Positions 1 to 8,553 of a stretch of DNA of 64,000 nt are shown here, one piece after another (position 1 is the first letter of the stretch; each line of letters opens with the position of its first letter). Below the pieces are notes generated by a model, which was not told where the DNA came from, did not search any database, and worked only from the letters and a program-made list of their open reading frames with translations. The translations under genes and the position numbers were made by a program. The stretch comes from Candidatus Gastranaerophilales bacterium (GTDB lineage: Bacteria; Cyanobacteriota; Vampirovibrionia; Gastranaerophilales; Gastranaerophilaceae). The DNA lies in NCBI GenBank assembly GCA_944325025.1, contig CALUYN010000003.1:1-64000 (forward strand), in the 5' to 3' direction.

Positions 1-1
1 C

Positions 2-155
2 GTCAGGTCTTTTTATATTGATGTCAGTCGCTTCGCTATTACGCTTGCTCCCGTTTTTTACCCTTTCTGACAGTTATTGTCAGGATTTTTTATATTAATG
101 TCAGTCGCTTCGCTATTACGCTCGCTCCCGTTTTTTACCCTTTCTGACAGTTATT
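2..155. repeat. two tandem 77-bp direct repeats
   Basis: Copies at 2-78 and 79-155 are nearly identical, differing at a few positions such as GTCAGGTC versus GTCAGGAT near the start. Each unit carries a GC-richer core (CAGTCGCTTCGCTATTACGC) in AT-rich sequence and ends in CTGACAG, which pairs with the GTCAG that opens the next unit, so a small hairpin forms at each junction. A third partial copy may start at 156. No spacer or open frame is evident; the array may continue upstream of the window. Confidence 0.8.
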
Positions 156-224
156 ATCAGAACATTTTAGATTTGGCTAATGTTTTATACCTCGCCAAGA
201 TATTTTACAGCAAACACTAAAAAA

Positions 225-265
225 AATCAAAAATAAAGATGTAACTATATTAAGATAGTTACATC
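225..265 (-). terminator. rho-independent terminator of the GH13 operon
   Basis: A perfect 11-bp stem (GATGTAACTAT at 238-248, ATAGTTACATC at 255-265) with a 6-nt loop. Read on the minus strand it is followed by a T-rich run. It lies just downstream of the amylase-like gene's stop codon. Confidence 0.8.
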
Positions 266-289
266 AGTTGTTTATTTAATGTGCCTTGT

Positions 290-2014
290 TTAAATATTTT
301 GTTTATATATTTTGTTGCAATAGTTTTCAATATTTGGAGTATCTATTTCAAATACATGAACTCTTGCCGGGCCTAAATCGACACAAAGTTCATTATCATG
401 AGCCTGGAATTTGCTTTCTTTTCCGTATGAAGGGAGAAGATTTTTTAGTTCCTGTGTTGATTTTAAGGTCGGTACTTCTATTTTGCAGGCAACAGAACGG
501 TTTACATTTTTGTTTGCGACTACAAGAAGTGTTTTGCCGTTCAAGTGTCTAGCATAGGCAATTATTTGATCGTTTTTGTCGTCTTTTTTATCTAATTCAA
601 TGAAAGTTCCTTTTGTAATAACATCAAGGTATTTATCCCTCATTTCAAAAGCGCTTGTCATAAACTTGCCTATTTCCGGCTGAGTTCCGCCAGGCTTTCT
701 TGAAAGGTTAAAGATATCAAGTTTGCCTCTGTGAACAGTCATTTCATGATTATCTGTTTGAGTTACAGGGTTGTATTTATCTTCATAAGGATAAATATAA
801 TCATCTCCAGATTGATAGCCGTCTACAATGTACGGATTAAGCATTGGCAATGTTGCCTGCAATCCTGTTGTAAGGTTGCAGTAATCAGCGCCCCCGTGGA
901 ACATTGGAGATATATCATCGTGGGTTGCAAATGAACCGATTAATGATTTACCTTTAGGCAATCTGTATGACATATCAAGCATTTCTTTAACATAGTTCAT
1001 AAATGTCGTTGCATCCGGCCATTCATGGAATATGTGGTACTGTCCGTATATCAAATCATATCCGGCTCTTAGCGAATCTTCCGGCCTGTCAAACGCCATA
1101 TTTGCCTGCGGTGAAGCGTCTTCATATGTATAAGTTTCAGCAAGCCATCCGAATTCAGGATCTCTCATGTGAGAATATGGTATTATAATATCCCAGAATT
1201 CAACAGGTTTAGCTCTGGCAACATCAGATCTGATGCCGTCTATACCTAAATCAATACACATATCAACATATTGTTTATGAAGTTCAAGAAGTTTCGGGTT
1301 TAAAGTTCTTTTTCCTTCATCTTCCCATGGCTGAAACATTCTGATATCGTTCCATCCTTGAGGGGTTTTGGCAAGCCCGTCGCGTTCTTTTGCCATCCAT
1401 TCCGGATGTTCCAAAAACATGTCATAGGAAGCGCAGCTTGGCATATCAAGCATAACTTTTATACCGCGTTTATGACATTCGTCAATAAAAGCTTTGAATT
1501 GTTCTTTGTCGCTTCTCGGGTCATTTTTGTCGACCAAATTGGGGTCAATTGCAAGCATATCTTTTGGAGCATAAATCGAGCCTGCTGTACCCATTGCTTT
1601 CATTTTTCCCGGCGGGTGAATTGGAAGAACATGGAGTGTGTTAAACCCTTGAGCTTTTACTTCATCAAGTCTTTCTATTGCGTTAAGAAATGTTCCGTTT
1701 TGTTCATTTCCGTCAATATAATCGTTTCCGTTTGTGTCTTTTGCATTAAAGGTTCTCATAACAATAGCAAGAATTTTTGCCTGGTTATTTTGAATCATAG
1801 TTCTGAAGTTGTTGTGGTAATTAACAGGAGTTGTTGTTTCTGATTTTTTTACGGCAGGAGTATTTATCATTGCAAGATTGTTTAGGTAAGCGCTTAAAAG
1901 GCCTGAAGCCGTATTAGTCTGAGCAGGCTGAGTGTCTGCCGTTTTATTGCTTTCAAATGAGTTAGGTTGTATTTGTTTAATTTTTAATGCAATTAAGTTT
2001 GTTGTATTAATCAT
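290..2014 (-). CDS. GH13 alpha-amylase-family glycoside hydrolase
   Basis: A 574-aa protein with the conserved stations of the GH13 (alpha-amylase) barrel: GIKVMLDMPSC near residue 184 (region I), GIDGIRSDVARA with nucleophile D264 (region II), WLAET with acid/base E293 (region III) and FATHDD with H365-D366 (region IV). A D-rich DTNGNDYIDG loop at 93-102 could bind calcium. It should act on alpha-glucans, but the exact substrate cannot be read. There is no signal peptide, so it is probably cytoplasmic (glycogen or imported oligosaccharide). The start was set at ATG 2014, which has GGGGAG upstream and overlaps the previous gene's stop as ATGA (translational coupling). An upstream in-frame extension would sit inside the neighbour. 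The N-terminal ~75 residues are low-complexity and rich in N, T and Q. Confidence 0.85.
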   Translation of the reverse strand: MINTTNLIALKIKQIQPNSFESNKTADTQPAQTNTASGLLSAYLNNLAMINTPAVKKSETTTPVNYHNNFRTMIQNNQAKILAIVMRTFNAKDTNGNDYIDGNEQNGTFLNAIERLDEVKAQGFNTLHVLPIHPPGKMKAMGTAGSIYAPKDMLAIDPNLVDKNDPRSDKEQFKAFIDECHKRGIKVMLDMPSCASYDMFLEHPEWMAKERDGLAKTPQGWNDIRMFQPWEDEGKRTLNPKLLELHKQYVDMCIDLGIDGIRSDVARAKPVEFWDIIIPYSHMRDPEFGWLAETYTYEDASPQANMAFDRPEDSLRAGYDLIYGQYHIFHEWPDATTFMNYVKEMLDMSYRLPKGKSLIGSFATHDDISPMFHGGADYCNLTTGLQATLPMLNPYIVDGYQSGDDYIYPYEDKYNPVTQTDNHEMTVHRGKLDIFNLSRKPGGTQPEIGKFMTSAFEMRDKYLDVITKGTFIELDKKDDKNDQIIAYARHLNGKTLLVVANKNVNRSVACKIEVPTLKSTQELKNLLPSYGKESKFQAHDNELCVDLGPARVHVFEIDTPNIENYCNKIYKQNI

Positions 2015-4581
2015 TTTTTCTCCCCTGTTCCGGCAGGATTTTTCATCTTTCCAAAGAAGAACTGTGCCAATACTGTTACGCCTAATAGAGCTGCTCCAAA
2101 TCCGCCGAATATTTTCAGCCATTTTTTACTGTTGTAAAGCTGTTGTCCTGTTTTAAAGATTAATTCATCAGGAGCAATACCTGTAAGTAAAAATTTAGTA
2201 TCAGAACCTGTTGTATTTGCCTCTCTTATTAGGTGGCGAGGTTTTGCAAAGTATTTTTCTCCGCCTAATTTTTCAAGAACTAGATCTCTGTATTTGAGAA
2301 CTTCATCCTTAATACTTGATTCTTTAAGCGCTGACATTGTATCAGAGTGCATATCCCCTTCATACATAAGACGCATAGCATCTTGATAGAAATATTTATC
2401 ACCTGGAATATCAACTAATTTCTCAGTTTTACCGAAGAATTTATTTACGACTTTTCCGTTTTTAACTTCAACAGGGCCTGTTGATGTATCAGGATGCGGA
2501 TTTCTCAGCATGTAGAATTTAGTAGCATGGTCTGATGAATGCCCTTCTAGAGTAATAATTTTACAAAGTTCTATAAGTTCTTCTTTTACTTCTGTGTATT
2601 TGCCTTGCAATGCAGGGATAGAATTTGCGTCAGAAGCTATTCTTCTGAACATATCCAGAGTATTAATAATCCTGTAGAAAGAACTTTTTACACCTAGAAG
2701 TCTATCTCTGACATAAGTTTTTTGAAGTTCTTTTGCAGTACCGACAATATCATTGCCATCACAGCCTGCAATCGCTTTTGCAGTTCTTTCAAATCCTTTA
2801 TTTTTCAGCTTGGATGCAAATCCGTCAAATAAACTGTCCACAATGGTATCATAAGAACTATTGGCAGAAGTATTTGACAACAACGGAGTTGAAAGATCAC
2901 TGGTTTTAATTTTACTGTTAATTTCAGCGATTTTCTTAACTAGTTTTTCTATCACATTATTGTATGATTTTTTATCAGAAACAACTTTTTCAATTTTATC
3001 TCTAAGAACAGCTCCCATAAGTGTTCTGTCGCTTCTGGTTCTTGCAATTTCTTCAGATGTAAAGCCAAGTGTATGCATTAAATCTTTGGCTACATCGTTC
3101 CAGTAATTTGCAATTACAGTTTCTGGAGCTGCTCCGACTTTTTTCAAAGCATATTCATCTAGAGCAAACTGTTTCATATTGAAGTTGTCTATTAATTTTA
3201 CAATATTTTTTAATTTATTAACAATATTTGTATCCAGAATATTTGAGCCTGCTTTTGAAAGAACAATTTTGACAGGGTTTGAGTTTCTCTCTTTTGTCAT
3301 ATTGCGCATAATCAATTTTCGAATAAGTCCGATGTCTTTGTGTTTATCTGGATGAGCATTGTTGTATGCTGCTGTATTTTTATCTATAAGGTTTCTTATT
3401 GTGTCAGTAATAGAGCTAAATTCAACAGTAGAAATATCCTTTCCAAAAGTGCTGTTTTCACTAAGTGCTTTTATTAATGATTGTTCATCAGGAATTACTG
3501 TTCTTATGAATTCTTCATCTGCTCCAGGAACTTTTTTGAATACTTTTTTAAGGTTTTCAATAATTTCTTTTACATTTTGATCCTGTATTTTGTAAGTTGC
3601 TTTTCCGAATGCAGCTTCTCTTAAATCAGCTTTGAAGCTGTCGGCAGTAACAGGATCCATATACCTTGTAAGAACAGATGTGATTGATTCTTCAAGTTCC
3701 TTTGTTAATGGTTTATTTTGATTTGCGTCTAATATAGTATTAAGTTCCTGTGCAAGAGATGTATTTTTATATTTTTGAGAGTAATCATCGAGATTAGTTA
3801 AGATTTTATCTGCAGCTTTGTTATTTCTGTTATCAAGATATTTGTTAAGATAAGGTTCAGCCATATTACAGATAAGTCCGCTCATTATAGGAGTTGCAAA
3901 TCCTGCTGTCAGCATCCATAAAGTATTATTCTGGATACCTATCTTTTTCATTTTTTCTTGTATAAATTCGCGCCTGTTCGGGATATTTTTCGGAACTCCC
4001 ATCCTGTCGCCCATTTTATTGATTTCTTCTTCAGTATACAAATCCCAAGGCAGGAATTGCGGATCTTGATAGAATGGTTTTTTCCTTCCAAAGCTGTCTT
4101 CATATTCTTTTTGAACATTAACACCATGGATTAAATAAGCAGGCAGTTGTATTGCAATTTTAGGCCATATTGCCATTGCACCTAAAAATGATGCTAGACC
4201 TACAAATTCCATCCCCTTTGTCATAGGAGTTTGTTTCCTTGTAAACAGGTAGCCTGCAATGGAAAGCCCGCCTAAAAATAGACCTAAATCATTGAGCTTG
4301 CCTAACTCATGGTCATTCGCTTTGCCTGTAACGGCATGTTTTAAAGCTTTTGCATCATAAATCATGTCTTTAACCATGATTGCAGGAGCATTAAATATGT
4401 TGCCTTTAAGCAATCTGCCTTTACCTTCAAGCGGCTTGATGAATGTTCTGTTATCGAGTTCTTTTTGAATATCAAAATCAGGCATAGGTTTCTTAGGCGC
4501 TTCGCGTCTTTGAGCCGGCTGCTGGTTAATAGAAACCGTTGGTTTAGATGTTATGTAGTTTTGGATTAAATTTGATGTCAT
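2011..4581 (-). CDS. large membrane protein of unknown function (856 aa)
   Basis: Family not recognised. An N-terminal disordered stretch (about 1-45) is followed by hydrophobic segments near 95-115 (LGLFLGGLSIAGYLF), 125-155 and 220-245. A long, mostly polar, probably helical domain (about 250-820) follows, then one C-terminal membrane helix near 830-850. A PWDLYTEEE...MGDRMG stretch near 180 resembles FPRWDLLYGDE...LNMGENL in the next upstream gene (4583-5611), so the two probably share a domain. It starts one base after that gene's stop and overlaps the GH13 gene by 4 nt, so the three genes form one operon. A lineage-specific envelope role is possible but unproven. Confidence 0.75.
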   Translation of the reverse strand: MTSNLIQNYITSKPTVSINQQPAQRREAPKKPMPDFDIQKELDNRTFIKPLEGKGRLLKGNIFNAPAIMVKDMIYDAKALKHAVTGKANDHELGKLNDLGLFLGGLSIAGYLFTRKQTPMTKGMEFVGLASFLGAMAIWPKIAIQLPAYLIHGVNVQKEYEDSFGRKKPFYQDPQFLPWDLYTEEEINKMGDRMGVPKNIPNRREFIQEKMKKIGIQNNTLWMLTAGFATPIMSGLICNMAEPYLNKYLDNRNNKAADKILTNLDDYSQKYKNTSLAQELNTILDANQNKPLTKELEESITSVLTRYMDPVTADSFKADLREAAFGKATYKIQDQNVKEIIENLKKVFKKVPGADEEFIRTVIPDEQSLIKALSENSTFGKDISTVEFSSITDTIRNLIDKNTAAYNNAHPDKHKDIGLIRKLIMRNMTKERNSNPVKIVLSKAGSNILDTNIVNKLKNIVKLIDNFNMKQFALDEYALKKVGAAPETVIANYWNDVAKDLMHTLGFTSEEIARTRSDRTLMGAVLRDKIEKVVSDKKSYNNVIEKLVKKIAEINSKIKTSDLSTPLLSNTSANSSYDTIVDSLFDGFASKLKNKGFERTAKAIAGCDGNDIVGTAKELQKTYVRDRLLGVKSSFYRIINTLDMFRRIASDANSIPALQGKYTEVKEELIELCKIITLEGHSSDHATKFYMLRNPHPDTSTGPVEVKNGKVVNKFFGKTEKLVDIPGDKYFYQDAMRLMYEGDMHSDTMSALKESSIKDEVLKYRDLVLEKLGGEKYFAKPRHLIREANTTGSDTKFLLTGIAPDELIFKTGQQLYNSKKWLKIFGGFGAALLGVTVLAQFFFGKMKNPAGTGEKK

Positions 4582-4582
4582 A

Positions 4583-5611
4583 TTAGCTTACCACATGTTT
4601 TTCGTCTGGTTTAATGATATCCGATTTTGATTTAGGTGTTTGTTTGCTTCCGGCAACGGTGTTGATTACGCCGAGAACTGATGAAAGAACGGCTGCTCCG
4701 AGAAGAATTTTACCGGCATGTTTTGCAATTCCTGTTCCTTCCCCTTTATAAAGGTCTTTGGCACTTTTTACAAAGCTTGCGCCAAATACTTTTAGTGATT
4801 TCAAAAACTCTTGAGGTTTCCAGAATTTAAATGTCATTGCATTAAAGTAATCTTCCCAAGGTTTTTGGAACGCAAGTGCAACTCCGGTTGCAGCCCACAT
4901 ATAAGATGAAATACTTTTTGCAACGTTTGATTTTACAATAATTTCTTTAATTCTTGGTTTTGTTTCCTGATCTGAATCGTTCAGGTTTTCACCCATATTT
5001 AATTTTTTTGCTATTTTGTCATAACGGAAGTTTCTTTTTTGACCTTTGGCTTCATCTCCGTATAACAAATCCCAACGCGGAAATTCAACGCTTTCAAAAA
5101 CTTTATGATATTCAATGCTTGTTATATCTGTGTCGTTAATGTTATCCGGCAGTTCATAAATAACTTTTGCATAAGGCTGATCTGTGTCCACTCCTGTAAG
5201 CATATTAACAGGACGGCTTATCAACTGTTTTGATAAACTCTTTGCTACACCGTAAAACAATACACCCAGAGCCATTTTTTGCCCGATTTTAGATGCTTGA
5301 ACTTTATCAAATGGAGAAAAGAATTTATTTGCGAAATTAAATACCGCCATTAATCCTGCACTGCCTATTAGATAAGGAACTGTTCCCATTGTCAAAAATT
5401 CATAAAAATTTGCGTTTTTACTTCCTTTTAAACCTTTTGCCGGATACAACGTAAAGGCGTTGGTTAATTTGTCCATGCCTATACGCGTATAGGTGTAAAT
5501 ATTATTAGGCAGCAATGTGTCATGGTCATATTCCAAAGTCTTCTTATCTTTCGGGTTGCTGTCAGCAGAAAAGTTTATGGAATTTTTGATATTATTAATA
5601 GGTAAAATCAT
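4583..5611 (-). CDS. membrane protein of unknown function, WDLLY motif
   Basis: A 342-aa protein, first gene of the three-gene minus-strand operon. Start ATG 5611 follows GGAG at good spacing; the TTG further upstream overlaps that ribosome site. The N-terminus has a short N-rich stretch with NSINFSA, then hydrophobic segments near residues 75-95 (VPYLIGSAGLMAVF) and 110-130, a polar loop with FPRWDLLYGDE, a segment near 235-250 (YMWAATGVALAF) and a C-terminal segment near 300-320. No catalytic motif is seen. The WDLLY region and its flanks are shared with the downstream 856-aa protein, suggesting they are related and may act together. Confidence 0.75.
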   Translation of the reverse strand: MILPINNIKNSINFSADSNPKDKKTLEYDHDTLLPNNIYTYTRIGMDKLTNAFTLYPAKGLKGSKNANFYEFLTMGTVPYLIGSAGLMAVFNFANKFFSPFDKVQASKIGQKMALGVLFYGVAKSLSKQLISRPVNMLTGVDTDQPYAKVIYELPDNINDTDITSIEYHKVFESVEFPRWDLLYGDEAKGQKRNFRYDKIAKKLNMGENLNDSDQETKPRIKEIIVKSNVAKSISSYMWAATGVALAFQKPWEDYFNAMTFKFWKPQEFLKSLKVFGASFVKSAKDLYKGEGTGIAKHAGKILLGAAVLSSVLGVINTVAGSKQTPKSKSDIIKPDEKHVVS

Positions 5612-5705
5612 CTTTACTCCACACAAATAGACGTATTATTAGAATACCTGTGAATTTTATTTTTTGATAGTCATGTTTAAAATTTTACAATTTTTAACAT
5701 ACTGA

Positions 5706-6551
5706 TTAGCCATATATTGTAAAGAATACAGCTGTTGCAATACCTGCTATAATACAGTAATATCCGAATATTGCAAGTGAAAACTTAGATATAAATTTCA
5801 TAAAATATTTGATACACACATATCCGACAACTGCAGAAACAACAGTTCCGGCAATTATTGCCTCCCAGTTATATTGCAAAGCTTCATGAATATCAATTTT
5901 TACAAGCGGATATACCATAGACGCACCTAAAATAATAGGAATACTCAGTAAAAAAGAATATCTTGCTGCTGTTATCCTGTCCAAACCGCAGAACAATCCT
6001 GTTGCAATAGTCCATCCTGACCGTGAAAATCCCGGAAGTGCAGCCAAACCCTGTGCAAGACCGATGAATATTGAAGTTTTTAAATCCATTTCACTCTTTT
6101 TTTCTTCAATTTTTTTTGATTTGTATTCGCTGTATAAAAGAGTAAAACCAGTGATAAAAAGTAGAATTCCGACAATTGACGGTGTATAAACGAGTTTTTC
6201 GGCAACTTCATTTATTGGAAGTGCCAGTGCAATTGTAACAATTGTACCTAAAATGATAAATAAACCTAATTTTGCTTCATTGTCAGACCAATTTTTTGTT
6301 TTAAAAGCATGCCACATCGCTTTTATAATATTTATCACATCTTTTCTGAAAAATATTAAGACGGCAATTAATGTTCCAAGGTGCACCATAATGTCAAAAA
6401 ATACTTCTTCATTTGATGTCTGTACAATTTCTATACCTTTGAAAACTTTATAGAAATTAGATGTGAAAACAAGATGTGCAGAGCTTGAAATCGGAAGAAA
6501 TTCACTTAATCCCTGTACTATTCCCATTAATATTGCCTGTATAAAATTCAT
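5706..6551 (-). CDS. uppP: undecaprenyl-diphosphatase UppP (BacA)
   Basis: A 281-aa polytopic membrane enzyme that dephosphorylates undecaprenyl pyrophosphate, recycling the lipid carrier for peptidoglycan and O-antigen. It has both family signatures: GLSEFLPISSSAHL near residue 14 (glutamate-rich motif) and LPGFSRSGWT near 168 (PGxSRSGxT). Length and about eight hydrophobic segments match the family. Start ATG 6551 follows AGGAGA. It is the last gene of the kdsD-kdsC-queD-uppP run, consistent with an envelope operon. High expression of this family gives bacitracin resistance (known of the family). Confidence 0.95.
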   Translation of the reverse strand: MNFIQAILMGIVQGLSEFLPISSSAHLVFTSNFYKVFKGIEIVQTSNEEVFFDIMVHLGTLIAVLIFFRKDVINIIKAMWHAFKTKNWSDNEAKLGLFIILGTIVTIALALPINEVAEKLVYTPSIVGILLFITGFTLLYSEYKSKKIEEKKSEMDLKTSIFIGLAQGLAALPGFSRSGWTIATGLFCGLDRITAARYSFLLSIPIILGASMVYPLVKIDIHEALQYNWEAIIAGTVVSAVVGYVCIKYFMKFISKFSLAIFGYYCIIAGIATAVFFTIYG

Positions 6552-6581
6552 TATCTTCTCCTATTTAAGAACTATTCAAAA

Positions 6582-6944
6582 CTATTCTTCTTCAAAGTAG
6601 CTGCAGCAAGAAGTCTGGGTTTCCCATACTGTTACTTTGCTCAATTGCACAACTCTTTCTTTCAATTTATTGTAAATAAACATTGATATCATTTCACTAG
6701 AAGGACTTTCTCCTTTAAATTCAGGAAGTGCATTTAAATCTTTATGGTCAAGAAGATCTAAAACAGCCCTTAATTCTTTTTTTAAAACCTTATAATCAAT
6801 TAAGATATTGCTTTTATCAAGCGTATCTCCTTTTACATAAACTTCAACCATCCAGTTATGCCCGTGCTGGTTTTCGCATTCCCCTTCATAATTCAGGAGG
6901 TGATGCGCTGCGGCAAAAAATGCCTGTGTTTTAATTTCAAACAT
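6582..6944 (-). CDS. queD: 6-carboxytetrahydropterin synthase QueD
   Basis: A 120-aa member of the 6-pyruvoyl-tetrahydropterin synthase family, converting dihydroneopterin triphosphate to 6-carboxytetrahydropterin in queuosine / 7-deazaguanine synthesis. Zinc-binding histidines appear as AAAHHLL (about 13-17) and HGHNW (about 28-31), with the catalytic cysteine in ECENQHGH. The distal glutamate lies near the C-terminus (VWETQTSCCSYFEEE). The length is typical of bacterial QueD. It starts 3 nt after kdsC; other que genes are not in the window. The C-terminal CC pair is unremarkable. Confidence 0.9.
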   Translation of the reverse strand: MFEIKTQAFFAAAHHLLNYEGECENQHGHNWMVEVYVKGDTLDKSNILIDYKVLKKELRAVLDLLDHKDLNALPEFKGESPSSEMISMFIYNKLKERVVQLSKVTVWETQTSCCSYFEEE

Positions 6945-6947
6945 TAT

Positions 6948-7415
6948 TTATATCCCCTTTTTTAATATGTAATCGCAAAATTCTCTGACAGCTCCGCGTC
7001 CGCCATTTTTCGATGAAATAAAATTCGCAATATTTTTTACTTCATCAACTGCATCGGCAGGGCAGCCTTTTAAGGCAACTTTTTCTAAAATACAAATGTC
7101 CGGAAGGTCATCTCCCATATATGCAATTTCCTCAAAAGAAATATTGTATTTATTCATTATTTCTTCAAGAGTCGCTATTTTGTTTTTAGATCCCTGATGG
7201 AGCTCTTTAATGTTCAAATTTTTGGCTCTGTGTTCAACGGTACCATTGTTTCTAGCTGTAATAATTGCAGTTATAACCCCTGCCTTATTCAAATTTACAA
7301 TGCCCTGTCCGTCTTTTGCATTAAAGGTTTTATATTCATGGCCGTTTTCATCGAAAGTTAAACTTCCGTCGGTTAATACTCCGTCAACGTCAAAGGCAGC
7401 AAGTTTTATCCTCAT
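6948..7415 (-). CDS. kdsC: KDO-8-phosphate phosphatase KdsC
   Basis: A 155-aa HAD-superfamily phosphatase releasing phosphate from 3-deoxy-D-manno-octulosonate 8-phosphate, a step to lipopolysaccharide. HAD motif I is FDVDGVLTDGSL at residues 8-20 (nucleophile and general-acid Asp), and motif IV is YMGDDLPD near 98-105. It has the C0-type short cap of tetrameric KdsC and ends at about the family minimum length. It abuts kdsD directly: the kdsD stop is immediately before this ATG. Confident because its partner gene is adjacent. Confidence 0.93.
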   Translation of the reverse strand: MRIKLAAFDVDGVLTDGSLTFDENGHEYKTFNAKDGQGIVNLNKAGVITAIITARNNGTVEHRAKNLNIKELHQGSKNKIATLEEIMNKYNISFEEIAYMGDDLPDICILEKVALKGCPADAVDEVKNIANFISSKNGGRGAVREFCDYILKKGI

Positions 7416-8405
7416 TTATGCAACTCCCGCCTTTAAAAGGTCATGAATATGTATAACACCTATAGGTTTATTATTTTCATCCACAACTGCAAGAGCTGTA
7501 ATTGAATATTTTTCCATCAAGTTAAGAGCGCTTGCACCGTAATCGGTTTTCGAAATATGTTTTGGATTAACAGACATAACATCTTTTGCAAGAAGCGGTC
7601 TGATATTTTGGTATTTTATAAGAGTTCTTCTTATATCACCGTCTGTTAAGACGCCTGTTAATTCGCCTTTTTCATTTACAATCATTGCCATACCGAGTTT
7701 CTTTTCTGAAATAAGCTCAATGACATCTGCAAACGAATTTGACTCTTTCGCAATAGGCAGTTTGTCAGGTTCTGTAAGCATTAAATCTGCGACTTTATAT
7801 GTGAAACCTTTGCCTAGCGCGCCTGACGGATGGAAAATAAGGAAATCTTCTTCGGAAAATCCTCTTTTTTCTAATAGGCAAACTGCAAGAGCATCCCCCA
7901 TAGCAAGAGTTGCTGTTGTACTTGCTGTCGGAGCTTTATTAAGCGGACATGCTTCTTTTTCAACAGAAATATCCAACGTTACATCAGAAGAGTGCGCCAG
8001 AGTTGAATTCATTTTCCCTGTCATACCTATCATTGTTACTCCAAAGCGCTTAATAAGAGGTAGCAGGTTTAAAAGTTCCTGTGTTTCTCCGCTGTTTGAT
8101 ATTGCAATGACAACATCGTTGCGTGTAATAATTCCAGAATCACCGTGGGTGCTTTCTGCAGGATGAAGAAAATAGGAAGGGGTGCCGGTTGATGTCAGAG
8201 TTGCTGCAATTTTTCTTCCGATAAGACCGGATTTGCCCATACCCGTAACAATTACACGTCCCCTACAGTTATAAAGTATATCTACTGCTTTATCAAAATC
8301 TTCACCTATGCTGTTTTTTAATCGCAGGATTGAATTTGCTTCAATATCTAAAACATTTTTTGCAAGTTCGTTTATTTTGCTGTTATTCATAGTAACTGTT
8401 TCCAT
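7416..8405 (-). CDS. kdsD: arabinose-5-phosphate isomerase KdsD
   Basis: A 329-aa enzyme interconverting ribulose-5-phosphate and arabinose-5-phosphate, the first committed step to KDO. The N-terminal SIS sugar-isomerase domain has VTGMGKSGLIGRKIAATLTSTG (about 53-74) and ISNSGETQEL (about 103-112). Two C-terminal CBS domains follow (about 210-329), the usual KdsD architecture and length. The first ATG was chosen because GGGGGA lies 9 nt upstream. It is the promoter-proximal gene of the kdsD-kdsC-queD-uppP operon, divergent from the 8554 permease. Confidence 0.95.
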   Translation of the reverse strand: METVTMNNSKINELAKNVLDIEANSILRLKNSIGEDFDKAVDILYNCRGRVIVTGMGKSGLIGRKIAATLTSTGTPSYFLHPAESTHGDSGIITRNDVVIAISNSGETQELLNLLPLIKRFGVTMIGMTGKMNSTLAHSSDVTLDISVEKEACPLNKAPTASTTATLAMGDALAVCLLEKRGFSEEDFLIFHPSGALGKGFTYKVADLMLTEPDKLPIAKESNSFADVIELISEKKLGMAMIVNEKGELTGVLTDGDIRRTLIKYQNIRPLLAKDVMSVNPKHISKTDYGASALNLMEKYSITALAVVDENNKPIGVIHIHDLLKAGVA

Positions 8406-8484
8406 TTCCTAATCCCCCATCAATAATGAAATTATATAATAAATATCATTTAAAAGTATTAATTTAGGTGAAAATATTTAATTT

Positions 8485-8512
8485 TTGTTAAAAATTTCTC
8501 TTATGATATAAT
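8485..8512 (+). promoter_or_regulatory. sigma70-type promoter for the 8554 permease
   Basis: TTGTTA (8485-8490), a 16-bp spacer and consensus TATAAT (8507-8512). It sits about 40 bp upstream of the ATG, which has its own GAGGAA ribosome site. Confidence 0.6.
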
Positions 8513-8553
8513 TATTCAAGTTAGTTGAATAACCGCCGGAAAAGAGGAATTTT

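Noticed and set aside
2..155. Possible CRISPR array
   Set aside because: Only two directly abutting 77-bp units with no unique spacers and no cas genes.
1358..1843. Plus-strand 161-aa frame
   Set aside because: Antisense shadow of the GH13 gene, with no ribosome site and biased composition.
2014..2122. N-terminal extension of the GH13 protein
   Set aside because: It lies inside the coding sequence of the previous gene in another frame; ATG 2014 has GGGGAG and a stop/start overlap.
7720..8166. Plus-strand 148-aa frame
   Set aside because: Antisense to kdsD, which is fully conserved; no start signals.
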